From: Corynebacterium sp. ACRQK
Lineage (GTDB): Bacteria > Actinomycetota > Actinomycetes > Mycobacteriales > Mycobacteriaceae
DNA: 64,000 nt
Direction of reading: 5' to 3'
NCBI RefSeq assembly: GCF_022345965.1
Contig: NZ_JAKRMU010000002.1
Coordinates: 62,001-126,000 of the forward strand
Made by a program: the position numbers and the translations under genes
Shown: positions 8,884-16,274 of the stretch, in pieces
Position numbering within the stretch: position 1 is the first letter of the stretch
How the letters are laid out: each line of letters opens with the position of its first letter
The notes under the pieces: model-generated
What the model was told of the DNA's origin: nothing
The model's input: only the letters and a program-made list of their open reading frames with translations
Database searches by the model: none

Positions 8884-10412
8884 GCCTCCGAACGGTCGGC
8901 CAAGGTCGCGCGGATGGGGCGGGCGATCTGCGTCATCTCGCGGCGGCCGCGCAGCTCCACGGACTTCATCATGGTCCAGCGGGCCTGCTCGGCCTCGTTG
9001 GCCGCGCGCAGAGTTACGGCACTTGTCAGCACCTGTCCGGGGGTGTTCTTCGCCAGATCCGTCAGGCGGGCGGCCTGGTTCACAGCGTCGCCGATGACGG
9101 TGTACTCGAAGCGATCCTTCGCGCCGATGTGCCCTGCGACGACGGACCCGGCGGCCACGCCGACTCCCGCGGCGAATTCCAAGCCCTGCAGCTTCGCCTT
9201 TAGCTCGCGGGCGGCGGCCAGGGCGTGGCCGGCCACATCGTCCAGCGGCAGAGGTGCACCGAATACGGCTAGCGCGGCATCACCCTCGAACTTGTTGATG
9301 ATGCCCTTGTTGGCGTGCACGACCTCCACCACGCGGTCGAAGAACTCGTTGAGGGCCTTCACCACGTGCTGCGGTTCCTTCTCCGTGGCAAACCCGGTGG
9401 AGCCGATCACGTCCACGAAGAGCACGGCCACGTGCCGAGTTTCGCCGCCTAGCTCCGGCTTTTCCTCCAGCGCGCGGCGGGCGACCTCGGTGCCGACATA
9501 GCGGCCGAAGAGGTCCGAGACCCGCTGGCGCTCCTGCAGACCGCGCATCATCTCGTTGAAGCCGGCCTGCAGCACGCCGATCTCCGAGGAGTCGTAGATT
9601 CGCACGTCCGTGTTCACCTTGCCCCGGCGCACGCGGTTGATGGCGTATTGCAGTTCGCGGATCGGGTCGGCCACAGCCATTGAGAACAACATGGTTCCCA
9701 TGAAGCCGGTCAGTAGAGTGGTCAGCGCCAGTGCCAGCATCGCCGGGATGATGCCGCGCGAGCTTTCGGGGTAGAAGTCGGTGGCCGCGGCGAAGAGCAG
9801 CAGCACCATGCCCAGCACGGGCACGGCGGAGGTCAGTGCCCACGTCGTCATCAGGCGGTGCGACAGCGGGGAGAGCCGCGAGTGGTCCGGTGCGCCCTTT
9901 GCCAGCGCCTTCGCGGCGACCGGGCGCACCAGGCGCTCGGCCTCCATGTACGTCATCAGGCTCACCATCATGCCGCCGAGCGTGGCCGTCACGCCGACGG
10001 TTATGCCCCATTCGGTGCTATGCCTCCAGGCCACGACGGTGAACAGCACCACCCCGATGCCCCACAGCACAATGCCCGTGATTGTCTGCAGCAACGGAAT
10101 GCGTAGCACCAGGTCGCGCACCATGTTCGGGTCGTAGGCCTGCGGCGTGCGCTGCCAGCGCAGCACGGGGGCGAAGAAGTACAACGTCATCGCGATGCCG
10201 GCGACCACGGCCACCCCGAAGTAGATCAGGTACAGCGAGGCGATGGTGGTGTCCGGGCTCGTCAGCTCGCGCGCGGCGGGCAGGGGGATGAAGAAACGCA
10301 GGAACGTCGCCACGGCGGTCGCGCCGATGACGTTCGTGGCCAGAACGGTTGCTGCGTACAGGGGCCAGGAGGTGCCCCAGGCCCACGAGAGGTAGCGCAG
10401 CAGTTGTTTCAT
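8880..10412 (-). CDS. membrane-bound class III adenylate cyclase with HAMP domain
   Basis: 510 residues. The first about 240 contain about six hydrophobic helices in two groups, then a HAMP linker (about 240-295, PIRELQYAINRVRRG) and a C-terminal class III cyclase domain. The metal-binding aspartates are visible in LFVDVIGSTG and FEGDAALAVFG, and the FEYTVIGDAVNQAARL segment is the usual dimer-interface/substrate loop. This is the architecture of corynebacterial CyaB and mycobacterial Rv3645, which sits in the same gene neighbourhood. It makes cAMP, the effector of the global regulator GlxR in corynebacteria. Confidence 0.9.
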   Translation of the reverse strand: MKQLLRYLSWAWGTSWPLYAATVLATNVIGATAVATFLRFFIPLPAARELTSPDTTIASLYLIYFGVAVVAGIAMTLYFFAPVLRWQRTPQAYDPNMVRDLVLRIPLLQTITGIVLWGIGVVLFTVVAWRHSTEWGITVGVTATLGGMMVSLMTYMEAERLVRPVAAKALAKGAPDHSRLSPLSHRLMTTWALTSAVPVLGMVLLLFAAATDFYPESSRGIIPAMLALALTTLLTGFMGTMLFSMAVADPIRELQYAINRVRRGKVNTDVRIYDSSEIGVLQAGFNEMMRGLQERQRVSDLFGRYVGTEVARRALEEKPELGGETRHVAVLFVDVIGSTGFATEKEPQHVVKALNEFFDRVVEVVHANKGIINKFEGDAALAVFGAPLPLDDVAGHALAAARELKAKLQGLEFAAGVGVAAGSVVAGHIGAKDRFEYTVIGDAVNQAARLTDLAKNTPGQVLTSAVTLRAANEAEQARWTMMKSVELRGRREMTQIARPIRATLADRSEA

Positions 10413-10474
10413 GCCCTTCAGATTAACTCACGCCGCCCCGCGTCGGGTGCGTCTGCCCTGTCCTCGTCGATAGC

Positions 10475-10480
10475 TACACT
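10475..10480 (+). promoter_or_regulatory. -10 box giving a probable leaderless holB mRNA
   Basis: TACACT ends 8 bases before the holB ATG. Transcription would start at or next to the start codon, and no Shine-Dalgarno sequence is present. Leaderless mRNAs are common in corynebacteria; this is a motif-based inference. Confidence 0.5.
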
Positions 10481-10488
10481 GAGTAACC

Positions 10489-11739
10489 ATGACGGAAACC
10501 ACGCCGGCCACTACCGTGGCCACTACCCGGGCCACCGCCGCCGAAGACGCGCCAGGGGTTTTCGGGCGCATCACGGCGGAATCTGTCCGCAGCCCGCTGC
10601 AGAGGGCTGTGGAGGATCCGCAGGCGATGACCCATTCGTGGCTGTTTACCGGCCCACCCGGTTCGGGGCGGTCCATCGCGGCGAAGGTCTTCGCCACCGC
10701 TTTGGTGTGCCCGCACGGCGGCTGTGGCGAGTGCGACCAGTGCCGTAGTGTCGCCGCGGGCACGCACCCGGACATCCTGTGGGTCTCCACCACGGGCGTG
10801 GTGCTGACGGTCGACGAGATCCGCGGCGCCATCCACGAGGCCGCAAACATGCCCACCGTCGCCCGCTGGCGCGTGGTGGTTGTGGAAGATGCCGACCGCC
10901 TGAACGATGCCGCCGCCAACGCTTTGTTGAAGTCCGTCGAGGAACCACCCGCCCGCACCGTCTTCCTGCTCTGCGCGCCTTCGACCGACCCTTCGGACAT
11001 TGCGATCACCCTGCGGTCGCGCTGCCGCCACGTTTATGTGCCCACTCCCTCGCCGGCGGCGGTCAAGGGTGTTTTGCTTAGTGACGCCACTTTAGGGCTC
11101 AATGAAACTCAAGCCCAATGGGCCGCCGACGTGTCGGCCGGACACATTGGAAGGGCCCGCCACCTGGCCAGCGACGAGGCCGCCCGCACCAAACGCGCCA
11201 CCGCGCTGAAGCTGCCGCAGCTGGTGTACGAGCCTAACGCACTGTATCGCTTCACCTCCGAGCTGGTGAAGAAGGCCGAGGAGGAGGCCGCCAGCGAGCT
11301 GGAGAAGCTGGATCAGCGGGAGCGTGAGGAGCTGGAGAGCAGCCTTGGCGTGGGTGCGAAAGGCAAGGGTGCTGCAAAGGCCCAGCGGGGGGCGTCCGGA
11401 AGAATGAAAGAGCTAGAAAAAGAGCAGAAGAACCGGCGCACCAGAAGAACCCGCGACTCGCTTGACCTGGCGCTGATCGACATTGCCGGGCTGTACCGCG
11501 ACGCGATGCTGCAGGCCGCGGGCGCGGTGGATGGCGATGGCGTGCTGGTGGGCGGCCACCAGCACCCGGACATGGCGGCAACGTCGAAGGAACTGGCGCG
11601 CCGCAACAGTGCATCGGCGATGATGAGCTGCATCGATGCGGTGATGGAATGCCGCGAGGTGCTGGGGTACAACGTGCGGCCTGAGGTGGCACTGGATGCG
11701 ATGGCGGGGCGCCTACAGCAGTGCTGTGGGGTGGCCTAG
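10489..11739 (+). CDS. holB: DNA polymerase III subunit delta' (clamp-loader)
   Basis: 416-residue AAA+ clamp-loader subunit. It has a P-loop-like GPPGSGRS, a four-cysteine zinc finger CPHGGCGECDQC, a VVEDADRLNDAAANALLKSVEEPP Walker B/sensor region and an LRSRC sensor. The C-terminal third contains a charged Glu/Lys/Arg-rich linker (about 260-325), usual in actinobacterial homologues. It helps load the sliding clamp at the replication fork. The start is supported by an adjacent -10 box. The tRNA-Thr gene follows. Confidence 0.92.
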   Translation: MTETTPATTVATTRATAAEDAPGVFGRITAESVRSPLQRAVEDPQAMTHSWLFTGPPGSGRSIAAKVFATALVCPHGGCGECDQCRSVAAGTHPDILWVSTTGVVLTVDEIRGAIHEAANMPTVARWRVVVVEDADRLNDAAANALLKSVEEPPARTVFLLCAPSTDPSDIAITLRSRCRHVYVPTPSPAAVKGVLLSDATLGLNETQAQWAADVSAGHIGRARHLASDEAARTKRATALKLPQLVYEPNALYRFTSELVKKAEEEAASELEKLDQREREELESSLGVGAKGKGAAKAQRGASGRMKELEKEQKNRRTRRTRDSLDLALIDIAGLYRDAMLQAAGAVDGDGVLVGGHQHPDMAATSKELARRNSASAMMSCIDAVMECREVLGYNVRPEVALDAMAGRLQQCCGVA

Positions 11740-11822
11740 CGGGTATCCGGGCTAACCCCAGATGGCGTTTTGGTGCTCAGGGTTTGCGTCGGCTAGGATT
11801 ACGCTTCGTACTTAATGTACGC

Positions 11823-11898
11823 GCCGCTTTAGCTCAGTCGGCAGAGCGTTTCACTCGTAATGAAAAGGTCGCGAGTTCGATTCTCGCAAGCGGCTCCA
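11823..11898 (+). tRNA. tRNA-Thr (anticodon CGT)
   Basis: 76-base cloverleaf. The acceptor stem GCCGCTT pairs with AAGCGGC, the anticodon stem TTTCA/TGAAA encloses the loop CTCGTAA (anticodon CGT), the T-arm is GCGAG-TTCGATT-CTCGC, and discriminator T and CCA are encoded. A perfect hairpin follows. A degenerate copy of its last 31 bases lies about 0.5 kb downstream. Confidence 0.96.
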
Positions 11899-11902
11899 TG
11901 TG

Positions 11903-11947
11903 ATGTCCCACAGCATTCTTGACAGTTTGCTGTGGGACATTTTGATT
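11903..11947 (+). terminator. terminator of the tRNA-Thr gene
   Basis: A perfect 13-bp stem: 11903-11915 ATGTCCCACAGCA pairs with 11928-11940, with a 12-base loop and a following TTTGATT. It sits four bases after the tRNA CCA end. Confidence 0.75.
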
Positions 11948-12106
11948 GCTAGCGACTGCTAACGTTTCGCCACTTATAAGCGTTTGGCTAAACAAAGCAC
12001 TTCCAAGCTCACGAGTCTACGTCCAATCAGCCATGGAACCGCACCCGGGGGCAAAGAAGGTTTTTGCACATCCCTACCCGAACTCCTTCAGAAAGGATTC
12101 CTCCCA

Positions 12107-12388
12107 ATGAAGATTCGCAAGTCGCTCATCGCTGGTGTTACCGCCGCAACCGTCACCGCGTGTCTCGCCACACCTGCCCAGGCCGAAACCCACACCCCCA
12201 CCACTCAAGTACAGGCTGCAGAAACTCCGAACACCAAGTCCCCGCTCGGCTCAGTGAACACCATCTGGGAAAACACCCCGGCTTGGCTGCGCTTCCCCCT
12301 CTTTGCACCGCTGGGAATCATCTGGGCCGTTATTTACAACCTAGTTGGCCTTCAGAACTCCAAAGGGCCATCCGGCAGTCTTTCTTAA
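12107..12388 (+). CDS. small secreted protein of unknown function
   Basis: 93-residue precursor with a clear signal peptide (MKIRKSLIAGVTAATVTACLA, cleavage near AQA-ET, about residue 26). The mature part of about 67 residues has a polar N-terminal half and a hydrophobic C-terminal segment (about 60-82, LFAPLGIIWAVIYNLVG) that could insert in a membrane. I chose the ATG at 12107, with an AGAAAGGA ribosome-binding site; a longer frame opens at 11984 without signal features. It lies alone between tRNA-Thr and a degenerate copy of the tRNA's 3' end, so it may be cargo left by an integrated element. No known family is recognised. Confidence 0.65.
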   Translation: MKIRKSLIAGVTAATVTACLATPAQAETHTPTTQVQAAETPNTKSPLGSVNTIWENTPAWLRFPLFAPLGIIWAVIYNLVGLQNSKGPSGSLS

Positions 12389-12394
12389 CCCGGT

Positions 12395-12425
12395 GTCGGA
12401 AGTTCGATTCTCGTAAGCCGCTCCA
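12395..12425 (+). repeat. degenerate copy of the tRNA-Thr 3' end (att-like scar)
   Basis: These 31 bases match tRNA-Thr positions 11868-11898 at 27 positions, including the uninterrupted AGTTCGATTCTCG and the final GCTCCA. The T-stem is broken and no tRNA body lies upstream, so this is not a functional tRNA. Site-specific integrases that use tRNA 3' ends leave exactly such a direct repeat at the far end of the insert. The insert here is only about 0.5 kb and has no integrase. Confidence 0.7.
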
Positions 12426-12426
12426 C

Positions 12427-12476
12427 TAAAAACCGTCCAACCTGCGGGAATACCAGCAGGCGGAGGTCGGGTTTTG
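12427..12476. terminator. possible bidirectional terminator between the secreted-protein gene and ddh
   Basis: AAAACCGTCCAACCTGC faces GCAGGCGGAGGTCGGGTTTT around GGGAATACCA. The pairing is imperfect, but A/T tracts lie on both outer sides, and the two flanking genes converge here. Confidence 0.45.
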
Positions 12477-12485
12477 TGTTGGATG

Positions 12486-13466
12486 CTACAGCTTCTTGGT
12501 TACAAGGTCGTCCAGAGGCTCCGCAGACAGCAGATAGGGTGCTACCTCGAAGACCGTGCGGGCGCCCGTCTCGCCAGCCTGACGCATACGCCATGCTGCG
12601 CGGCCGTAGGCCACCTGCACCGCAGCGGTGAAGTCGGGGTTGCGCTCCAGCTCTAGGCCGAACTCAATCACGTGACCGGAAGTGCCCGCCTGGCCGCGGG
12701 TAATCACCTGCCCGCCGTGTGGCATGCCCTGGTGGTCGCGCTCGAACTCAGCTTCGGAGACGAACTCCACGATCGTCTCGTAGGGCGCGAAGTAGTCCGG
12801 CATCGTCACGATTGCCTCGCGGATCTGCTCCTTCAACTTCTTATCCGCCGCCGCATCGCCGGTTTCCTCAGCCACCACGAAGCAGTGGCGCAGGTGGCAC
12901 TCGTTGGCCTTCAGATCCGCGCCCTCGCCTCGCTTCACGGCCTCGATAGCCTCCGGATTTGGCTTGGTGTACTGCACACCCTTGGCCACGCCGGGCACGC
13001 GACGCACTGCATCGGAGTGACCCTGCGAGAGTCCAGGCCCCCAGAACGTCATCTGGTCGGCTCCCGGCAGCACCGCTCCGCCGAGCACACGGTTCAAGGA
13101 GAAGATGCCCGGATCCCAACCGGTGGAAATCATCGCAATGTTCTCGCCCTCTTGCGCGGACTTGTCCATGACCGCTCGGTAGTTCGGGATCTCGCCGTGG
13201 TTGTCGTAAGTATCGACTGTGGTGAAGTGCTTGGCCAGTTCAGGGGCCTGCGCTGGGACGTCGGTGGCACTGCCCAGGCAGACGAAGAGCACGTCTACTT
13301 CATCCTTGTGCTTTTCCACGTCCGCAGCTGGCAGAACACGGGCCTGCGTATCGAGGGAATCGCGGCGGGAGAACACACCGACGAGTTCCATGTCGGGCTG
13401 GTCGGCGATAACCTTCTCAACGCTGCGACCCAGGTTTCCATAGCCAATGATGGCGGTGCGAATCAT
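12486..13466 (-). CDS. ddh: meso-diaminopimelate D-dehydrogenase
   Basis: 326-residue NADPH-dependent enzyme that makes meso-diaminopimelate from tetrahydrodipicolinate in one step, for lysine and peptidoglycan synthesis. The N-terminus is a Rossmann fold (IIGYGNLGRSVEKVI). The substrate-side motifs STGWDPGIFSLNR, FWGPGLSQGHSDAVRR and HQGMPHGGQVITRG match the Corynebacterium glutamicum enzyme, which has similar length. ddh is a hallmark of corynebacteria. The gene stands alone and is convergent with the small secreted-protein gene. Confidence 0.95.
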   Translation of the reverse strand: MIRTAIIGYGNLGRSVEKVIADQPDMELVGVFSRRDSLDTQARVLPAADVEKHKDEVDVLFVCLGSATDVPAQAPELAKHFTTVDTYDNHGEIPNYRAVMDKSAQEGENIAMISTGWDPGIFSLNRVLGGAVLPGADQMTFWGPGLSQGHSDAVRRVPGVAKGVQYTKPNPEAIEAVKRGEGADLKANECHLRHCFVVAEETGDAAADKKLKEQIREAIVTMPDYFAPYETIVEFVSEAEFERDHQGMPHGGQVITRGQAGTSGHVIEFGLELERNPDFTAAVQVAYGRAAWRMRQAGETGARTVFEVAPYLLSAEPLDDLVTKKL

Positions 13467-13617
13467 GCGGGGGAGTCCTTTCTAGATGTCCTCGTGCGGG
13501 CGCGATATTCGCCCGACAGGAAGGCGGGGAACCGTATTTAGATCCAGCCTATCCTCCTTTCGCTACCTGTCACTACCTGCCCCTTTAGCCGTGCTGTTGG
13601 TGCATCCGCGGTGAGCT

Positions 13618-15087
13618 CTATTGGAGGGAGGAGGGCAGGGGCAGCTTCTCGAAGGGGCTCAACCCACGGATGGCGGAGTTGGCGAAGCTGGCTACGACCA
13701 AGATCGCAAACATCGTCGCTGCAGAGAAAAGCTGCACCCGGGAACCCGGATCCGTCAGCATCAGCAACGCCAGCCCTGCCAGTACAACCAGCGTGGCGAT
13801 GGTCATCCAGGGGTAGCCCCACATGCGGATCGGCAACGCTCCGCTCGCCTGCTGCTCCAGGCGGGGGCGCAGGCGTAGCTGTGAGACGACGATGAACGTC
13901 CAAACGATCAGCAGCGATGCACCCGCGGAGTTCAGCATGAATGTCAGTAGCCAGCCGGTATCCAGGTAGTTCAGCACCACCATCACCACCGCTAGCGCGA
14001 CCGACAACAGGATTGCCGCCACCGGCACGCCCCGACTGTCGACGCGGGCGAAAATCTTCGGCGCCTCGTGGCGCTTGGCCAGGGAAAACACCATGCGGCT
14101 GGAGGCGTAGATCTGCGCGTTGAAAGCGGAAAGCAGTGCCAGCACAATGATGGCCTCCATAAAACCGACCACGCCCGGGATGCCCGCCAGGTTCAGCACC
14201 TGGGTGAAGGGACTATCGGCCGCGTTCTCTGCCTGCCCCAGCGAAGAATGCGGCAGCAGGAAGGTAATCACCAGCACGGATCCTAGGTAGAAAAGGGAAA
14301 TGCGGGTGATGGTGGTGCGCACCGCGTTGACCAGGGAGCGCTCCGGGTTTTCGGATTCCGCTGCTGCGATGGCCACGATCTCGATGCCGCCGAAGGCGAA
14401 GGCCACGGCCAGAATCGCTGTGGCCACGCCGCCCACGCCGTTGGGCATGAAGCCATCGGCCGTGAACACCTCCGTGCCGATGAAAGTGTGCCCCGGTAGC
14501 AGGCCGAAGATCAGCAGGAAACCGATGACCAGGAAGGCCACCAGCACGGCTACCTTGATGAAGGCGAACCAGAACTCGAACTCGCCGAAAGCGCTGATCT
14601 GCAGCAGGTTCACCACTCCGAAGAAGATCACGCAGACGGCGGCGGGGATCCAGGCGTCAATACCGAACCAAGCCCCCATAAAGCTCGCCGCACCAGTAAT
14701 TTCGGCGCCGAGCACCGCGACGGTGGCGAGCCAGTACATCCAACCCTGCGTGAAGCCGGCCCAGCGCCCGATGCCGTGCTCGGCGTATTCGGAGAAAGAG
14801 CCGGAAGCGGGGATGACGGTGCCCATCTCTCCCAGCATTTCCATCACCAGGATGGCGATGAGGCCCGCCACGATATAGGCCAGCAGAACGGCCGGGCCGG
14901 TGGCCTCGATGCCCACGCCGGTGCCCAGGAATAGGCCGGCGCCGATGGTGGAGCCCAGGCCCATCATCGTAAGGTGGCGGACCTTCAGCCCGTTGCTTAG
15001 CTTGTCACTGCCTAACTTGTCATCGCCGGTACGCGAGTTCGCGTGTGAACTGGCGCGATCTGGGGAGGTGGAGGGGGTAGAGCTCAT
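13618..15087 (-). CDS. APC-superfamily amino-acid permease
   Basis: 489 residues with about 12 transmembrane helices. The conserved first helix region LTMMGLGSTIGAGLFLGTG is the substrate-binding signature of amino-acid permeases of the AroP/ProY/GABA-permease group, and ESENPERSLVNAVRT is the usual cytoplasmic loop after helix 6. The specific substrate cannot be read from sequence. A TATTCT -10-like box lies about six bases before the ATG, suggesting a leaderless transcript. An 11-bp tandem array lies immediately upstream. Confidence 0.88.
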   Translation of the reverse strand: MSSTPSTSPDRASSHANSRTGDDKLGSDKLSNGLKVRHLTMMGLGSTIGAGLFLGTGVGIEATGPAVLLAYIVAGLIAILVMEMLGEMGTVIPASGSFSEYAEHGIGRWAGFTQGWMYWLATVAVLGAEITGAASFMGAWFGIDAWIPAAVCVIFFGVVNLLQISAFGEFEFWFAFIKVAVLVAFLVIGFLLIFGLLPGHTFIGTEVFTADGFMPNGVGGVATAILAVAFAFGGIEIVAIAAAESENPERSLVNAVRTTITRISLFYLGSVLVITFLLPHSSLGQAENAADSPFTQVLNLAGIPGVVGFMEAIIVLALLSAFNAQIYASSRMVFSLAKRHEAPKIFARVDSRGVPVAAILLSVALAVVMVVLNYLDTGWLLTFMLNSAGASLLIVWTFIVVSQLRLRPRLEQQASGALPIRMWGYPWMTIATLVVLAGLALLMLTDPGSRVQLFSAATMFAILVVASFANSAIRGLSPFEKLPLPSSLQ

Positions 15088-15100
15088 TCCTTAAGAATAC

Positions 15101-15176
15101 GACTTGGCCAAATGCGGCTCTGCCTTGGACTAGCCTTGGACCGGCCTTGAACCAGACTCGGATCAGACTCGGCGCC
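15101..15176. repeat. 11-bp degenerate tandem repeat array upstream of the permease
   Basis: From 15122 to 15176 five consecutive 11-base units read GCCTTGGACTA, GCCTTGGACCG, GCCTTGAACCA, GACTCGGATCA, GACTCGGCGCC. A looser related unit, GACTTGGCCAA, starts at 15101. The array lies in the gap between the permease start and the lantibiotic response regulator. Confidence 0.75.
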
Positions 15177-15216
15177 ACAGAACGCAGTTATTTGTACCCC
15201 GCGTAAGAGTTTTCGG

Positions 15217-15927
15217 CTAGTACCCCGCGCGGATTGCACTGATCGCGAGCCGCAGGCGCGAGTCCACCCCGAAGCGCTTCATCAGCGAAGACACGTGCTT
15301 CTTTACGGTCGATTCCGCGTAGAGCGCCTTCTTCGCGATCTCCGCGTTGGAGTGCCCCTGGACTAGAAGGTGGAGGGTGGTGCGCTCGCCTTCCGGGATG
15401 CTTTCCGGGTCTGGCGCCACGCCGGGTTGCTCTTGTTTATTTGGTGACGCCGACTTCCCCGCCTGCATAGCTGCCCCACCAACAGAGCGTTCGGGGATGA
15501 AGTCCACGAGGCGTGAAAGGCACTCGGGAGAGACGGCGGTGCCGCCGTTCATCGCGTCCCGGACGGCTTGGATGAATTGCACGGGGCGGGCGCTTTTGAT
15601 GATGTATCCCGCGCCGCCGCTGGTGAGGATCTCCAGCATCGTTTCGTCGGTGTCCATGGAAGTCATGGCGACGAACACAGGGGGATTGTCCTGAGATTGC
15701 AGGGTGCGGAGTAGCTCGATTCCGCCGACTTCTGGCATGTGGATGTCCGCCAACACGAGGTCGAGGTCTCCCTCTAGTCGCTCGATCTGTTCGAGGGCGA
15801 CGGCGCCGTTCTCGGCTTCGGCTACGATCTCGATGTCTTTGGCGACAGAGAAGTAGTGCTTTAATGCCGTGAGTACGCATGCGTCGTCATCGACTACGAG
15901 GATTCGTGTGGGGGAGCTACTTTCCAT
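15217..15927 (-). CDS. LuxR/NarL-family response regulator of the lantibiotic locus (LanR)
   Basis: 236 residues. The receiver domain has the acidic pocket VVDDD (13-15), phospho-acceptor Asp61 in LADIHMPE, Thr89 and Lys111. A linker of about 45 residues precedes a LuxR-type helix-turn-helix (about 180-236, GHSNAEIAKKALYAESTVKKHVSSLM). It starts six bases after the stop of a tiny secreted-peptide gene, so the two are probably co-transcribed. With the kinase gene upstream on the same strand it forms the two-component system beside the lantibiotic genes. Control of the locus is inferred from position and from the shared operator-like motif. Confidence 0.88.
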   Translation of the reverse strand: MESSSPTRILVVDDDACVLTALKHYFSVAKDIEIVAEAENGAVALEQIERLEGDLDLVLADIHMPEVGGIELLRTLQSQDNPPVFVAMTSMDTDETMLEILTSGGAGYIIKSARPVQFIQAVRDAMNGGTAVSPECLSRLVDFIPERSVGGAAMQAGKSASPNKQEQPGVAPDPESIPEGERTTLHLLVQGHSNAEIAKKALYAESTVKKHVSSLMKRFGVDSRLRLAISAIRAGY

Positions 15928-15933
15928 GATGGG

Positions 15934-16125
15934 TTATTTGCACCAAACCATTTCTGGGTTCTTGTCGCAGTTAAAGATGTCATACAGCGCGTAGGGGGTA
16001 GTCACAGGAGCTTCAATCCTCGGCGCTGGGATGCTCGCAGTGGCATTTGCAGAGGGGGCAAAGGCTGCGACACTTCCACTTACGGCAGTGATGAGAGCGA
16101 GTTTAAGGGCCTTGTTCTTACGCAT
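15934..16125 (-). CDS. small secreted peptide between kinase and regulator genes, candidate signal peptide
   Basis: 63-residue precursor with a basic N-terminus (MRKNKALK), a hydrophobic core and a signal-peptidase site at about SANA-TA (residue 28). The mature part is about 35 residues, Pro-rich, and ends in NCDKNPEMVWCK, where two cysteines could close a small disulfide loop. A GGAAGAG ribosome-binding site lies just before the ATG. It sits after the sensor kinase gene and six bases ahead of the regulator gene on the same strand. It has no lanthipeptide-like core and no recognised family. A pheromone for the kinase or an immunity/accessory peptide are the two obvious possibilities; both are inference. 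Confidence 0.65.
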   Translation of the reverse strand: MRKNKALKLALITAVSGSVAAFAPSANATASIPAPRIEAPVTTPYALYDIFNCDKNPEMVWCK

Positions 16126-16249
16126 ATCTCTTCCAGTGGTGTTTCGTGGTTGGTTGTGGTGATCAGCGTGTCGCGAGTGTGGCGCGACTGTTTCCGACTT
16201 TAGGGAAAAAACTCACTGGGTGCGTTGAGAACGGCTGGGTGGCCAGAGA

Positions 16250-16266
16250 AAGTAGACTTTCGTACC
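16250..16266. promoter_or_regulatory. operator-like motif, copy 1 (upstream of the secreted peptide/regulator genes)
   Basis: The plus strand reads AAGTAGACTTTCGTACC. Its first ten bases form a palindrome AAGT-NN-ACTT. The same 17-mer, with 15 identities, occurs at 17693-17709. This copy lies between the kinase stop and the small-peptide start, about 125 bases upstream of the latter. Confidence 0.55.
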
Positions 16267-16274
16267 TCCTTTGC

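Noticed and set aside
12395-12425. Possible second tRNA-Thr gene
   Set aside because: Only the last 31 bases match, the T-stem is broken and no acceptor 5' strand, D-arm or anticodon arm precedes it.
15934-16125. A third lanthipeptide precursor
   Set aside because: The protein has a Sec-type signal peptide, no leader typical of LanM substrates, and a core with only two cysteines and few Ser/Thr near them.
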